Assembly: GCF_017565405.1 (NCBI RefSeq)
Contig: NZ_JAGEKR010000015.1
Coordinates: 1-64,000, forward strand
Origin: Allobranchiibius sp. CTAmp26
GTDB lineage: Bacteria; Actinomycetota; Actinomycetes; Actinomycetales; Dermatophilaceae
Length of the DNA stretch: 64,000 nt
Direction: 5' to 3'
Positions 25,437 to 35,768 of this stretch are shown here, in pieces. How positions within the stretch are numbered: position 1 is the first letter of the stretch; the number at the start of each line of letters is the position of its first letter. The translations under genes and the position numbers were made by a program. The notes under the pieces are model-generated. The model did not search any database, was not told the origin of the DNA, and saw only the letters and a list, made by a program, of their open reading frames with translations.

Positions 25437-26756
25437 TCAGGAGGAGGCGGTGCCCCGGCGCAGCGCGCGCAGTCGTCCACGACGACTGCGCGATGGGACA
25501 CCCGACAGTTGCCCCGCGAGGGCTCGGATCGCCTCGCGGGCCGCGGAGTGCGGCGCGCCGGCGGCCAGGGTGCGCCCGGCGAGCAGAGCGGCGTCCAGGG
25601 TGTCCCGGTCCTCGGGCACGAGACTCAGATCGCGGACTCCGGCGAACCGCTCGAGCGCCTCGGTCACCTTGGTCTCGGGGGAACCGCCGACCGCGGAACT
25701 GCGCACCCTGGTCACGACGACCTTGGGCTCCGACCGCACGAGGGGGCGCACATCCTCCAGGGCACGGACGAGGCGTTGCAGACCCACCGGGTCGGCCGTG
25801 CCGACCACGAGGACGATGTCGGCGGCGCGCAGGGTGGCGAGCGTGGCGGCGTTGCGGCGCGGCGCGAGCGTGTCGTAGCTGAGCTCCTCGTCCTCCTCGA
25901 TCGGCGCCGCGCAGTCCACGACGACGAAGTCGACCAGGGCCCGGGCGGTGCGCAGCACCTCGGTGAGTGCCTCCTCTCGGATCTCCGGCCACCGCGACGC
26001 GCGGGAGATACCGGTCAGGACGCGGAACCCCGGGTCGGTCACCGGTGCCACTCCGGCCAGGCCCGGCGCATCGAGACGCCCGGATTCCGCCAGCCGCACC
26101 GCTGCGGCGATCCCGGGCGCCTCGTCCAGCAGGGCCAGCAACTGGCCCACACACGCGCCGTAGGTGTCGGCGTCGACGACCATCGCCGAGCGACCGCTGA
26201 GCACCAGTTCCGCGGCCAGGTTGACCGCGACCGTCGTGCGTCCCGGCGATCCGACGGCGCCCCACACCGCGACGATCCGCCCCTGCGGCAGATCGGAATC
26301 GTCATCCGTGTCGTCCCTGTCGTCCCCGGCGTCCGTGTCCCCCACCAGCAGCGCGAACTCGGCATCGACGTCACCGCCCGCAGGACGCGAGGTGGTCGAG
26401 CCGGGCGTGGCACCGGCCTGCAGCACCTGGGCCACGAGGGCTCGTGGGTCGTGCACGCTCACCACCCGCGGCACCGCCCACTGCCGCAAGGTGCGCTCCT
26501 GCGCCTCGTCGTACGGGTCGAAGACGCCGACGAGCGCGACGCCACTGGAGCGCAGGTCGGCCAGGACCGACCGGCGCAGGCCCGGCAGATCGGGTGAGAT
26601 GACCGCGACCTGCGCGCGCCCGGCCTGAGCGACGGCGAGCAAGTCGGCCACGTCCGGGCAGCGGCGTACGACGCGCAGCTCGCCCTCCGAGCCGAGAGCG
26701 GTGGCGACCGCGGCCTCCGACGGAGCGCTCACCGCGGTGACGACGGTCGTGCTCAC
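25437..26756 (-). CDS. CpaE/MinD-like P-loop protein with Arg in place of the Walker lysine
   Basis: The 439-residue protein has an N-terminal receiver-like domain (about 1-110: VVTAVSAPS, AVISPDLPGL) and an acidic linker (residues 126-155, with DDRDDTDDDSD). A ParA/MinD-type ATPase fold follows, with MVVDADTYGACVGQLL and FVVVDCAAP. The P-loop reads WGAVGSPGRTT (165-175): the invariant lysine is Arg173. Relatives in the CpaE/TadZ group place pilus-assembly or polar machinery, often with weak or absent ATPase activity. The gene overlaps the SAF-domain gene by 4 bp. No pilin, CpaF ATPase or prepilin peptidase is in the window, so the partner machine is unknown. Confidence 0.8.
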   Translation of the reverse strand: MSTTVVTAVSAPSEAAVATALGSEGELRVVRRCPDVADLLAVAQAGRAQVAVISPDLPGLRRSVLADLRSSGVALVGVFDPYDEAQERTLRQWAVPRVVSVHDPRALVAQVLQAGATPGSTTSRPAGGDVDAEFALLVGDTDAGDDRDDTDDDSDLPQGRIVAVWGAVGSPGRTTVAVNLAAELVLSGRSAMVVDADTYGACVGQLLALLDEAPGIAAAVRLAESGRLDAPGLAGVAPVTDPGFRVLTGISRASRWPEIREEALTEVLRTARALVDFVVVDCAAPIEEDEELSYDTLAPRRNAATLATLRAADIVLVVGTADPVGLQRLVRALEDVRPLVRSEPKVVVTRVRSSAVGGSPETKVTEALERFAGVRDLSLVPEDRDTLDAALLAGRTLAAGAPHSAAREAIRALAGQLSGVPSRSRRGRLRALRRGTASS

Positions 26757-27445
26757 GAGCCGCCCTGCACCGGCGAACCCGCCGCCGGCACCAGATCGAC
26801 CTTCGCGCCTTTGTTGACCGCCGCGAGGACGGCGGGCACCTGGGCGTCGGGGATCTGGACCTGGACCGAGTCGTCCGCAGTCCCTGCGCCGAGCCCGGTT
26901 GACGGCCGCGAGATCCTTGCCACCAGCACACCGGAGATCAGCAGCCGAGGGTCCTGATAGCCGGTGTCGCCGGTCGCCGCGGTCTGTTTGGCCGACACGT
27001 AGAGGTCGACGATCGACCCGGCGACCAGGATCGAGGACTGCCCGGTGGTGGCGGGCAGGGCGATGGTCTTCTCGTGCAACGAGGATCCGTCGCCCACCGC
27101 CGACGCCGGCACCAGCTCGCCGCTCTGCACCGCTCGCACCACCTGGCCGCGCGGCAGGCCGTCGTCCGCCTTGAGATACCCAGCATGTCTGCCGTCCATC
27201 CGCACCTTGACCGACGTCACGTCATCCCGCCCGATCGTCTGTCCGGGCACGAGGGTGTGCGACGCCTGCAGCATCTCGACGGTGGAGTCGAAGTGGGCGA
27301 GCGCAGCGGCGCCGCCGAGCATCGCCAGCAGCACGAGCAGGACTCCGGCGACCAACCGCCCGTCGCGCCACGAGGGCTTCTGCAGCCGGGCGGCGACCGG
27401 CGCAGGTAGCGGCACATGACTGCCCCGTCGGCGAAGCTGTGGCAT
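26753..27445 (-). CDS. SAF-domain membrane-anchored protein (CpaB/RcpC-like)
   Basis: The 230-residue protein begins with a basic cytoplasmic stretch (PQLRRRGSHVPLP) and has one membrane segment near residues 33-53 (LVAGVLLVLLAMLGGAAAL). An extracytoplasmic SAF domain follows (ASHTLVPGQTIGRDDVTSV, GLPRGQVVRAVQSGELV). CpaB/RcpC proteins with this layout form part of the Flp-pilus secretion channel. Stand-alone SAF proteins of this type are common in actinobacteria without pili. The ATG at 27445 follows GGGAGG by 6 nt, while the longer frame to 27646 has no such signal. It is translated with the CpaE-like gene (ATGA overlap) and divergent from a BldC-like regulator. Confidence 0.83.
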   Translation of the reverse strand: MPQLRRRGSHVPLPAPVAARLQKPSWRDGRLVAGVLLVLLAMLGGAAALAHFDSTVEMLQASHTLVPGQTIGRDDVTSVKVRMDGRHAGYLKADDGLPRGQVVRAVQSGELVPASAVGDGSSLHEKTIALPATTGQSSILVAGSIVDLYVSAKQTAATGDTGYQDPRLLISGVLVARISRPSTGLGAGTADDSVQVQIPDAQVPAVLAAVNKGAKVDLVPAAGSPVQGGS

Positions 27446-27533
27446 CCGAAACCTCCCGGCGTCAGTGTCTCCGGACCGATCGCCGTCCACAACCGAAACG
27501 GCACAACTGTGCATGGTGGGACACAATGGACCG

Positions 27534-27746
27534 GTGCCTGCTCGATTCGTCCAGATCGCCGATGTCGCCGAGACGCTCAACATCTCCGCTCGCCAGGCGT
27601 ACGGGCTGGTGAGCTCCGGTGAGCTGCCGGCGATCAAGGTGGGCAAGAGTTGGCGCGTCGAGGTCGCCGAGCTGGAGAACTACATCCAGCGGGCGTACGC
27701 CGACACCCGCACCCGGGTGGAGTCCGGCACCATCGACGTCGACTGA
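27534..27746 (+). CDS. BldC-like small helix-turn-helix DNA-binding protein
   Basis: The 70-residue protein is a single winged helix-turn-helix of the excisionase/MerR-like group. ARFVQIADVAETLNISARQ forms the HTH, and LPAIKVGKSWRVEVAELENYI forms the wing and last helix. This is the pattern of BldC, a small regulator that binds cooperatively to direct repeats. The start GTG at 27534 is preferred because relatives begin at this point. CACAAT at 27522-27527 would put transcription close to it, suggesting a leaderless mRNA. It is divergent from the SAF/CpaE-like operon, and a set of three direct repeats lies 0.6 kb downstream. Either could be its target; that is inference. Confidence 0.82.
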   Translation: MPARFVQIADVAETLNISARQAYGLVSSGELPAIKVGKSWRVEVAELENYIQRAYADTRTRVESGTIDVD

Positions 27747-27755
27747 ACCTCCCGA

Positions 27756-28283
27756 TCAACCCCGCCGGATCACCGCGATCGCCCGGAAGGGCACGACGCG
27801 ATGTCCGGTGAGCACCGCGGACCGCCGTACCGCGTCGGCCGGGTGCTCGGCGATCTCGACGTGGTCGGATCCGACGGCGTCCACGGTGCCGACGACGACC
27901 CCCCGGTGGACGTCCTGCACCGCGACGGCGCACCTGTCCCGGGCGATGCCTCGCAGCGCCACGCCGATGCCGAACCGGCGCCCCAGCCCCCGACCGTCGG
28001 TGCTCCGCGTCGGCAACCCGGCCACGGACAGCACCGCGGAGAACGGCAGCACGGCCTCGTCCAGGAGCAGCCAGTCGGCGCCGAGGTCCTCCAGCACCCC
28101 GCGGACCGGGCCGACGGGTGTGTGCACGGTCAGCCGTTCGCCGAGTGCGGCGGCCGCACGGTCGGTCCATGACACGGCCGCTCGTTCTCGTCGGGTGCGG
28201 TCGGCCACCTGCGCGTCCAGTTCGGCCTGATCGGCCTGCGCCAGCTGCGCCTCGAGGTCGGCGAACAGCTCCGACCATCGCAT
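27756..28283 (-). CDS. Conserved actinobacterial protein of unknown function
   Basis: This 175-residue soluble protein opens with a helical, Ala/Gln-rich coiled-coil-like part (about residues 5-45, LFADLEAQLAQADQAELDAQV). A beta-rich part follows (LTVHTPVGPVRGVLEDLGADWLL), resembling small barrel folds. No signal, membrane segment or catalytic motif is visible. Its start codon lies 42 bp from the first of three direct repeats that precede the divergent LysM gene, so the same sites may control it. It ends 10 bp from the BldC-like gene. I do not recognise a named family. Confidence 0.65.
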   Translation of the reverse strand: MRWSELFADLEAQLAQADQAELDAQVADRTRRERAAVSWTDRAAAALGERLTVHTPVGPVRGVLEDLGADWLLLDEAVLPFSAVLSVAGLPTRSTDGRGLGRRFGIGVALRGIARDRCAVAVQDVHRGVVVGTVDAVGSDHVEIAEHPADAVRRSAVLTGHRVVPFRAIAVIRRG

Positions 28284-28325
28284 CCGTCCAGGCTAACCAC
28301 GCGCGCGGTCTCCAACGGCAGTTGT

Positions 28326-28384
28326 CATCAAACGTCACTAAAAAGCATCAAACGTAGACAGACGACATCGAACGTGCCTACAGT
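28326..28384 (+). promoter_or_regulatory. Three direct repeats at 20-bp pitch plus -10 element
   Basis: CATCAAACGT at 28326-28335 and 28346-28355, and CATCGAACGT at 28366-28375, start exactly 20 bp apart. That puts all three on the same face of the helix. TACAGT at 28379-28384 is a good -10 element, 6 nt before the ATG of the LysM gene, indicating a leaderless transcript. The third repeat lies in the spacer region of that promoter. This looks like a cooperative regulator site; the regulator is unidentified. Confidence 0.6.
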
Positions 28385-28390
28385 CCATGT

Positions 28391-29155
28391 ATGCCACGAC
28401 CTGTCGACCTCGCCTCGGGCGACCTCCATCCGGGCCGTGCGAGCCTGCTGGGTGCCGCCACGATCGGTGCGCTGCTCGTCGCCACCTGCTGGTCGCTGAA
28501 GTCCTTGGCCACGGCGTACGCCGACCTGGACCACCGCGCGACGCTCAGCACGGTCGACGCGGTCCCGGTCGTGGTCCGCGCCGCCCTGCTGGCGACCCTG
28601 GCCTGGGCGACCATCCTGATAGTGGCCGGCCTGCGCGTGGTCGGCAGCACCCCGCGGGAACTGCCCGGTGGGTTGGTGGGCCGGGTCGCCCTGCTGCTGC
28701 TCGCCGCGACGATGACCACGACGTACGCCGGCCGACCGGCGTCTGCGGAGGCGGCTGCCGCGACCCTGCACAGCGCGGATGCCGGGGTTCGAGCTCCGGT
28801 GCCGGGCTTCGGCGTCCCTGTCCCCCTGCGCCTCGCGACGTCGAGCCCGTGCATGCCCGCGCCGGGCTGGACCGCCGAGCCGCCGGCCCGGACCCACCAC
28901 CGTGGCGCGACGAGCGCACCCCTGGTCACCGGATGCGCCGGCAGCGCGCACGACGGCACCGAAGTCGTCGTACGACGCGGCGACAGCCTGTGGTCCCTCG
29001 TCGGCCGCCAGTTGCGCACCGACGACCCGGCGGTCATCGCCGCCGAATGGCCGCGCTGGTACGCCCACAACCGGCACCTCATCGGCCCCGACCCCGACCT
29101 GCTGCAGGTCGGTCAGATCCTGCATCGCCCCGCCGCACCAGGAGACCCACGATGA
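28391..29155 (+). CDS. Membrane protein with C-terminal LysM peptidoglycan-binding domain
   Basis: The 254-residue protein has two or three N-terminal hydrophobic helices (around residues 18-35, 60-80 and 95-112). A Pro/Ala-rich stretch with a Cys pair follows, then a C-terminal LysM domain (DGTEVVVRRGDSLWSLV, HNRHLIGPDPDLLQVGQIL). LysM binds N-acetylglucosamine in the wall, so it probably tethers a membrane element to peptidoglycan. It is expressed from a promoter with three upstream repeats, apparently without a leader, and overlaps the Rv3235-like gene by 4 bp. The same pair precedes secA in other actinobacteria, so the arrangement is conserved although its function is not established. Confidence 0.85.
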   Translation: MPRPVDLASGDLHPGRASLLGAATIGALLVATCWSLKSLATAYADLDHRATLSTVDAVPVVVRAALLATLAWATILIVAGLRVVGSTPRELPGGLVGRVALLLLAATMTTTYAGRPASAEAAAATLHSADAGVRAPVPGFGVPVPLRLATSSPCMPAPGWTAEPPARTHHRGATSAPLVTGCAGSAHDGTEVVVRRGDSLWSLVGRQLRTDDPAVIAAEWPRWYAHNRHLIGPDPDLLQVGQILHRPAAPGDPR

Positions 29156-29694
29156 GTTCGACCGCGCTCTCCCCGGCTCCCCTGCGCATCCGGCCCGCGG
29201 TCGACGTGGAGCCCGGCGTGCTCAGCGAGGCGGAGCTCGACCGGCTCTACGCCGAAGCGGCCGGCACCGGGCGCGGCGGGAGGAGGTACGTGCAGTCCTG
29301 CCTCGCGGTCGACTTCCGCACCGCGAACGAGGACACCTACTTCGGGCCGCAGGCGACCCTGCGCGCCCAGCTGCCCGAACCGGTCGCCTGGGTGCGGGCG
29401 ATGACCGCTGCGCTGTTGGAGAGCATGACCGGGGCCCGACCGCCGCAGCAGTTCGCCCAGTCGATGACCAACGACCTGTACGACGCGCTCACCCGCCGGC
29501 ACGCCGTCGCCCGTCGCCGCGGAGCGGTCGGCGTGCGACGCAGCCTGATCCGCAAGGTGGCGACCTGCGAACCCGCCGACGGCGTCGTGGAGGCCAGCGT
29601 GGTGGTGCACCACGAGGGCCGAGTCCGCGCCATCGCCCTGCGGATCAGCGGAGTGGACGGCCGCTGGCTCATCACCGCGTTCGAGATGGGCTAG
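29152..29694 (+). CDS. Rv3235-family (DUF6459-like) protein
   Basis: The 180-residue protein has a low-complexity N-terminus. A conserved C-terminal domain follows with PVAWVRAMTAALLESMTGARPPQQF, TRRHAVARRRGAV and the closing ALRISGVDGRWLITAFEMG. It matches the pattern of the Rv3235 family found upstream of secA throughout actinobacteria; no biochemical role is established. The fold looks like a small NTF2/cystatin-like domain, which is inference. The ATG overlaps the LysM stop codon, so it is co-translated with that wall-associated protein. It ends 8 bp before secA on the other strand, with no terminator visible in between. Confidence 0.8.
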   Translation: MSSTALSPAPLRIRPAVDVEPGVLSEAELDRLYAEAAGTGRGGRRYVQSCLAVDFRTANEDTYFGPQATLRAQLPEPVAWVRAMTAALLESMTGARPPQQFAQSMTNDLYDALTRRHAVARRRGAVGVRRSLIRKVATCEPADGVVEASVVVHHEGRVRAIALRISGVDGRWLITAFEMG

Positions 29695-29702
29695 GCGCGC
29701 GA

Positions 29703-32417
<2,715 letters not shown>

Positions 32418-32450
32418 GAAAGCTCCTCGTGAGTGGGCATACCGCCGTCG

Positions 32451-32479
32451 AGTTTAGGGCCCTGTGCTGCGGGCCACTA
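32451..32479 (-). promoter_or_regulatory. Candidate secA promoter
   Basis: TAAACT (complement of 32451-32456) is a good -10 element and lies 17 bp from TAGTGG, a poor -35. It would give secA a leader of about 27 nt containing its ribosome-binding site. The divergent GNAT gene starts just beyond. Confidence 0.35.
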
Positions 32480-32522
32480 AATCGATGTGCGTCTGATGTG
32501 CAACGGCTGGTTGAGTGGCATC

Positions 32523-34235
32523 GTGCCCCACCTTCCCCACGACGTGCCCGTCCTGGTCGACGGCGACCTCACCCTGCGCGCCCAGCACCTCGACGACGCG
32601 CCCCGGATGACGCAGGCGTGCCGGGATCCCGCGGCCAGGGCGTGGCTGCCGTTGCCCGCGCCGTACGAGGAGTCCGATGCCCGCGACTTCATCGCCAGGA
32701 TCGATCGGGGACGCGTCGAGGGCACCCAGATCGAGTGGGCGATCGAGCGCGGCGGTCGGTGGGTCGGCAACGTCGGGCTGCACGACCGGCGCGGCGACAC
32801 CTTCGAGGTCGGGTATCTGGTGCACCCCGAGGCCCGCGGCACCGGGGTATGCCGTCGCGCGGTGCAGCGGCTCGCGGCGTACGCGTTCGACGAACTCGGC
32901 GTCTCGGGGCTGGCCTGGCGTGCCGCACGGGGCAATTTCGCCTCCCGGCGGGTGGCGTGGGCGTGCGGTTTCGCCGTCGACGGCACCTGGGAGGTACCGC
33001 ACCCGGTGTCCGACGGCGGCGTCGTCGACGGGGTCTGGGTGGGGCACCTGCACGCCGGCGAGGCGCGCGCACCGCGCCACCCCTGGTGGCAGCCACCGGT
33101 GCTCGACGGCGGCCGATTCGTGCTGCGGCCCTGGAGCGACGACGACGTACCACGCCGGGGACCGGACGAGCAGAGCGCGCGCTTCATGATGGGCACCCAG
33201 CCGAGCCCCGCGTCGTACACCGACTGGCTGCTCACCCGGCGCGAGCGGATGGCCGCCGGCGCCGGTATCTACTGGTGCATCGTCGACCCCGACCTCGACG
33301 AGCCGCTAGGACACATCGCGCTGCAGCACCTGGGGGCCGCGATGACCCGCGGGACCGGCGAGCTCAGCTACTGGCTCTACCCGTCGGCGCGGGGCCTCGG
33401 GATCCTGCAGGAGGCGCTCGATCTGGTCATCGCGCACGCCTTCTCGCCCCTGACCGACGACTCGGGCGCAGCGGGACTGGGCCTGCACCGGCTGCAGGCC
33501 GGCACCGACATCGACAATCGGCCCTCGGCGCGCGCGCTGCGCCGGGCGGGTTTCCGGCAGGTGGCGACCGAGCGCGCCGTGCTCGCGCGCCCCGACCGCT
33601 CGCCGACCGGAGCGCTCACCTTCGAACTGTTGAAGGCCGACGACAGACTCGCGCAGAACATCGAGCCCGCCGTGGTCCCGACGCTGCGAACGGCCCGGCT
33701 CGTGCTGCGGCCCTGGACCGTCGAGGACCGCCCCGGTGAGGACGTCGAGCTCGATCGGGCGTCGTTGCGGTACATGCCGCCCGGTGCGCAGCCGACGTAC
33801 TCCACCTGGGACGAGTGGTACCACCGTCGGGCTCGGCAGACCGACGAAGGACAGGTGATGTGGTGCATCGCGGACGCCCGCACCGACGAGGCCCTCGGCG
33901 CCGTGACGCTCTTCGACCGTGCCGCACCGGTGCGCGATCGTGCCGAGATCGGCTACTGGCTGTACCCGGACGCCCGGGGCCACGGGTACGCCGGCGAGGC
34001 GATCGACGCGGCGCTCGCACACGGTTTCGCGTCGCCGACGCAGGACGGCCTGGGACTCATCCGTATCGACGCGGACACCGATGCGGAGAACACCGCTTCC
34101 CAGAAGCTGTTACGGGAGAGGGGATTCCGTGAGTGGGGGCGTGCGCACTCCGACTACACCCGCGCCGACGGCTCCATCAGCGACAGCATCTACTTCGAGC
34201 TGCTCGCCCGGGACTACGAACCCACGAGGTCCTGA
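32523..34235 (+). CDS. Triple-GNAT acetyltransferase
   Basis: The 570-residue protein consists of three consecutive GNAT domains of the RimJ/RimL type, at roughly residues 14-175, 197-372 and 388-562. Each has the acetyl-CoA loop in its usual place: HPEARGTGV (101-109), YPSARGLGIL (286-295) and YPDARGHGYA (481-490). The second and third are closest to each other (SYWLYPSARG and GYWLYPDARG) and probably arose by duplication. Proteins with one GNAT domain acetylate ribosomal N-termini, antibiotics or other amines; the substrate here is unknown. The start is uncertain: GTG 32523 is chosen because the first domain begins soon after, though codons at 32487 and 32499 are also possible. The 3' end overlaps the opposite-strand gene by 22 bp. 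Confidence 0.85.
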   Translation: MPHLPHDVPVLVDGDLTLRAQHLDDAPRMTQACRDPAARAWLPLPAPYEESDARDFIARIDRGRVEGTQIEWAIERGGRWVGNVGLHDRRGDTFEVGYLVHPEARGTGVCRRAVQRLAAYAFDELGVSGLAWRAARGNFASRRVAWACGFAVDGTWEVPHPVSDGGVVDGVWVGHLHAGEARAPRHPWWQPPVLDGGRFVLRPWSDDDVPRRGPDEQSARFMMGTQPSPASYTDWLLTRRERMAAGAGIYWCIVDPDLDEPLGHIALQHLGAAMTRGTGELSYWLYPSARGLGILQEALDLVIAHAFSPLTDDSGAAGLGLHRLQAGTDIDNRPSARALRRAGFRQVATERAVLARPDRSPTGALTFELLKADDRLAQNIEPAVVPTLRTARLVLRPWTVEDRPGEDVELDRASLRYMPPGAQPTYSTWDEWYHRRARQTDEGQVMWCIADARTDEALGAVTLFDRAAPVRDRAEIGYWLYPDARGHGYAGEAIDAALAHGFASPTQDGLGLIRIDADTDAENTASQKLLRERGFREWGRAHSDYTRADGSISDSIYFELLARDYEPTRS

Positions 34236-34519
34236 TAGTCGGGGTGCTTGCCGACCCACGCCCGCACATAGGGGCACTGCGGGACGATCCTGGTCACGCC
34301 GCGCGCGCGCAGGTCGTCCAGGGTCGCGCGAGTGAGCTGGGAGGCGTAGCCCTGGCCCTGGTGACGCGGTGCGACCTCGACGTGCGGCAGCACGACGGCG
34401 TCCCCGACGTCCCCGCTGCCCCCGACCTCGACGAAGTCCGCGACGCCGACCTGCTCGTCACCGAGATAGGCCTCGTACCGGCCCCGCCCCTCCTCGCGTC
34501 GGACGGTCAGCTCGCTCAT
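34214..34519 (-). CDS. NATD1-like small GNAT-type N-acetyltransferase
   Basis: The 101-residue protein matches the short Acetyltransf_CG (NATD1/YjdJ) group. EAYLGDEQVGVADFVEVGG precedes the acetyl-CoA motif VEVAPRHQGQGYASQLTRATLDDLRARG, and the C-terminal signature VPQCPYVRAWVGKHPDYQDL carries the conserved cysteine. Family members are thought to acetylate small molecules or proteins; the substrate is not known. The start overlaps the stop of the AlkX-like gene (ATGA, 34516-34519). The tail overlaps the triple-GNAT gene by 22 bp on the other strand. Confidence 0.88.
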   Translation of the reverse strand: MSELTVRREEGRGRYEAYLGDEQVGVADFVEVGGSGDVGDAVVLPHVEVAPRHQGQGYASQLTRATLDDLRARGVTRIVPQCPYVRAWVGKHPDYQDLVGS

Positions 34520-35742
34520 CGTGTCTCCTCCATGCCGGGTCCGGTCACCCTGCTCAGATCCAACCAGCCGGCCATCTGCTCCAACTGTCGGCCCAGGGCG
34601 CGGCGCGCATCGCCATCCGCGTGCACCTCCCAGTGCACCGCCTGCACCAGCAACGCCCCCGCCGCGCGATCCGCCTTGAGATCGACCCTGCCGACCAGCC
34701 GGTCACCGAAGAGGAACGGCAGGACGTAGTACCCGTGCACCCGCTGCGCCGCGGGGACGTATATCTCCAGCCGGTAGTGAAAGTCCCACAACGCGTGCGT
34801 CCGGTCCCGCTGCCAGATGAGCGAGTCGAAGGGGCTGAGCAGGGCCTCGGCGTGCACGGCCCGCGGCCGGGCCGCGTCGACGTGCAGGTACGCCGGGCGT
34901 TTCCAACCCTCGATCGTCACCGGCTCCAGCTCACCGCCTGCCACCAAGGCCGCGAGCGCCGGGGCTGCCTGCTCCGGGCTGAGCCGGAAGTAGTCGCGCA
35001 GGCACTGCACGGTGGCGATGCCGTGCGCCCGGGCGGCGATCCGCATCAGTTCCACGAACGCGTCCGTCGCCGCGGGCCGGGACGCCGCATCGGCGGCGTC
35101 GCGCTGCGCGGGTGGGAGCACCCGGCGTACGGCGTCGTAACGTCGCTCGAACTGGGCGGTCCGCCCGGCAGAGCCGATCTCGCCGGCCCAGAAGAGGTGC
35201 TCCAGGGCGTTCTTGACCAGCGACCAGTTCCATCCCCAGTGCTCGGTGGGGCGCTCCGCGTCCGCCGCGAGTCGCACCTCGCACTCCCGGGTGGTCAGGG
35301 GCCCGTGGGCATCGACCTCGGCCAGAACCTGCGCGACCAGGTCGGTGTGGTCGCGGGCGACCCGACGCATCCCGCCCCACGCGTCCGCGTGCGCGCGTTG
35401 CATCCGGAAGTCCAGCAGCGGCCAGGTGGCCGGAGGGATCAGGCTGGCCTCGTGTGCCCAGTACTCCACGAGCCGGCGCGGGGCGCGGTCCCGCGCCCGG
35501 TCGAGCAGCGCCCTGTCGTACGCGCCGAGCCGCGAGAAGAACGGCAGGTACTGACTGCGCACCAACACGTTGACACTGTCGATCTGCACCACGCCGACCC
35601 GGTCGACGACTCGTTGCAGATGGCGGACGGTCACCGGACCCTGGGGTCGCAGGCCGTGGAAACCTTGCGCGGCCAACGCGATCCGACGGGCGGCCGCGGC
35701 GCGCACCACCCTGGGCACCGGATCGGGAGACATGGTGGGCAT
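34516..35742 (-). CDS. AlkX/YcaQ-type DNA glycosylase (winged-helix HTH_42 family)
   Basis: The roughly 408-residue protein belongs to the HTH_42 superfamily. Characterised members, E. coli YcaQ (AlkX) and Streptomyces AlkZ, excise bulky alkylated bases and unhook interstrand crosslinks. The catalytic Q-phi-D motif of the YcaQ branch is seen as QID at residues 53-55 (VGVVQIDSVNVL). The C-terminal region carries the family block LLSPFDSLIWQRDRTHALWDFHYRLEIYVP, here cited only in part as conserved. ATGs at 35742 and 35733 are equally possible, and the longer frame to 35814 lacks family support. It is coupled to the NATD1-like gene. An AlkA-like glycosylase elsewhere in the window (62691-63617) serves simpler alkyl lesions. 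Confidence 0.85.
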   Translation of the reverse strand: MPTMSPDPVPRVVRAAAARRIALAAQGFHGLRPQGPVTVRHLQRVVDRVGVVQIDSVNVLVRSQYLPFFSRLGAYDRALLDRARDRAPRRLVEYWAHEASLIPPATWPLLDFRMQRAHADAWGGMRRVARDHTDLVAQVLAEVDAHGPLTTRECEVRLAADAERPTEHWGWNWSLVKNALEHLFWAGEIGSAGRTAQFERRYDAVRRVLPPAQRDAADAASRPAATDAFVELMRIAARAHGIATVQCLRDYFRLSPEQAAPALAALVAGGELEPVTIEGWKRPAYLHVDAARPRAVHAEALLSPFDSLIWQRDRTHALWDFHYRLEIYVPAAQRVHGYYVLPFLFGDRLVGRVDLKADRAAGALLVQAVHWEVHADGDARRALGRQLEQMAGWLDLSRVTGPGMEETR

Positions 35743-35768
35743 TGTGCCCGTCGGCACCGACGGCCCGG

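Noticed and set aside
24270-26597. 775-residue plus-strand frame
   Set aside because: Antisense to the acyltransferase and CpaE-like genes, both of which have clear motifs.
25437-27445. Tad/Flp pilus locus
   Set aside because: Only CpaE-like and SAF-domain genes are present, with no pilin, CpaF-type ATPase or inner-membrane TadB/C gene.
28326-28375. CRISPR array
   Set aside because: Repeats are only 10 bp with 10-bp spacers, only three copies exist, and no cas genes are present. A regulator site is far more likely.
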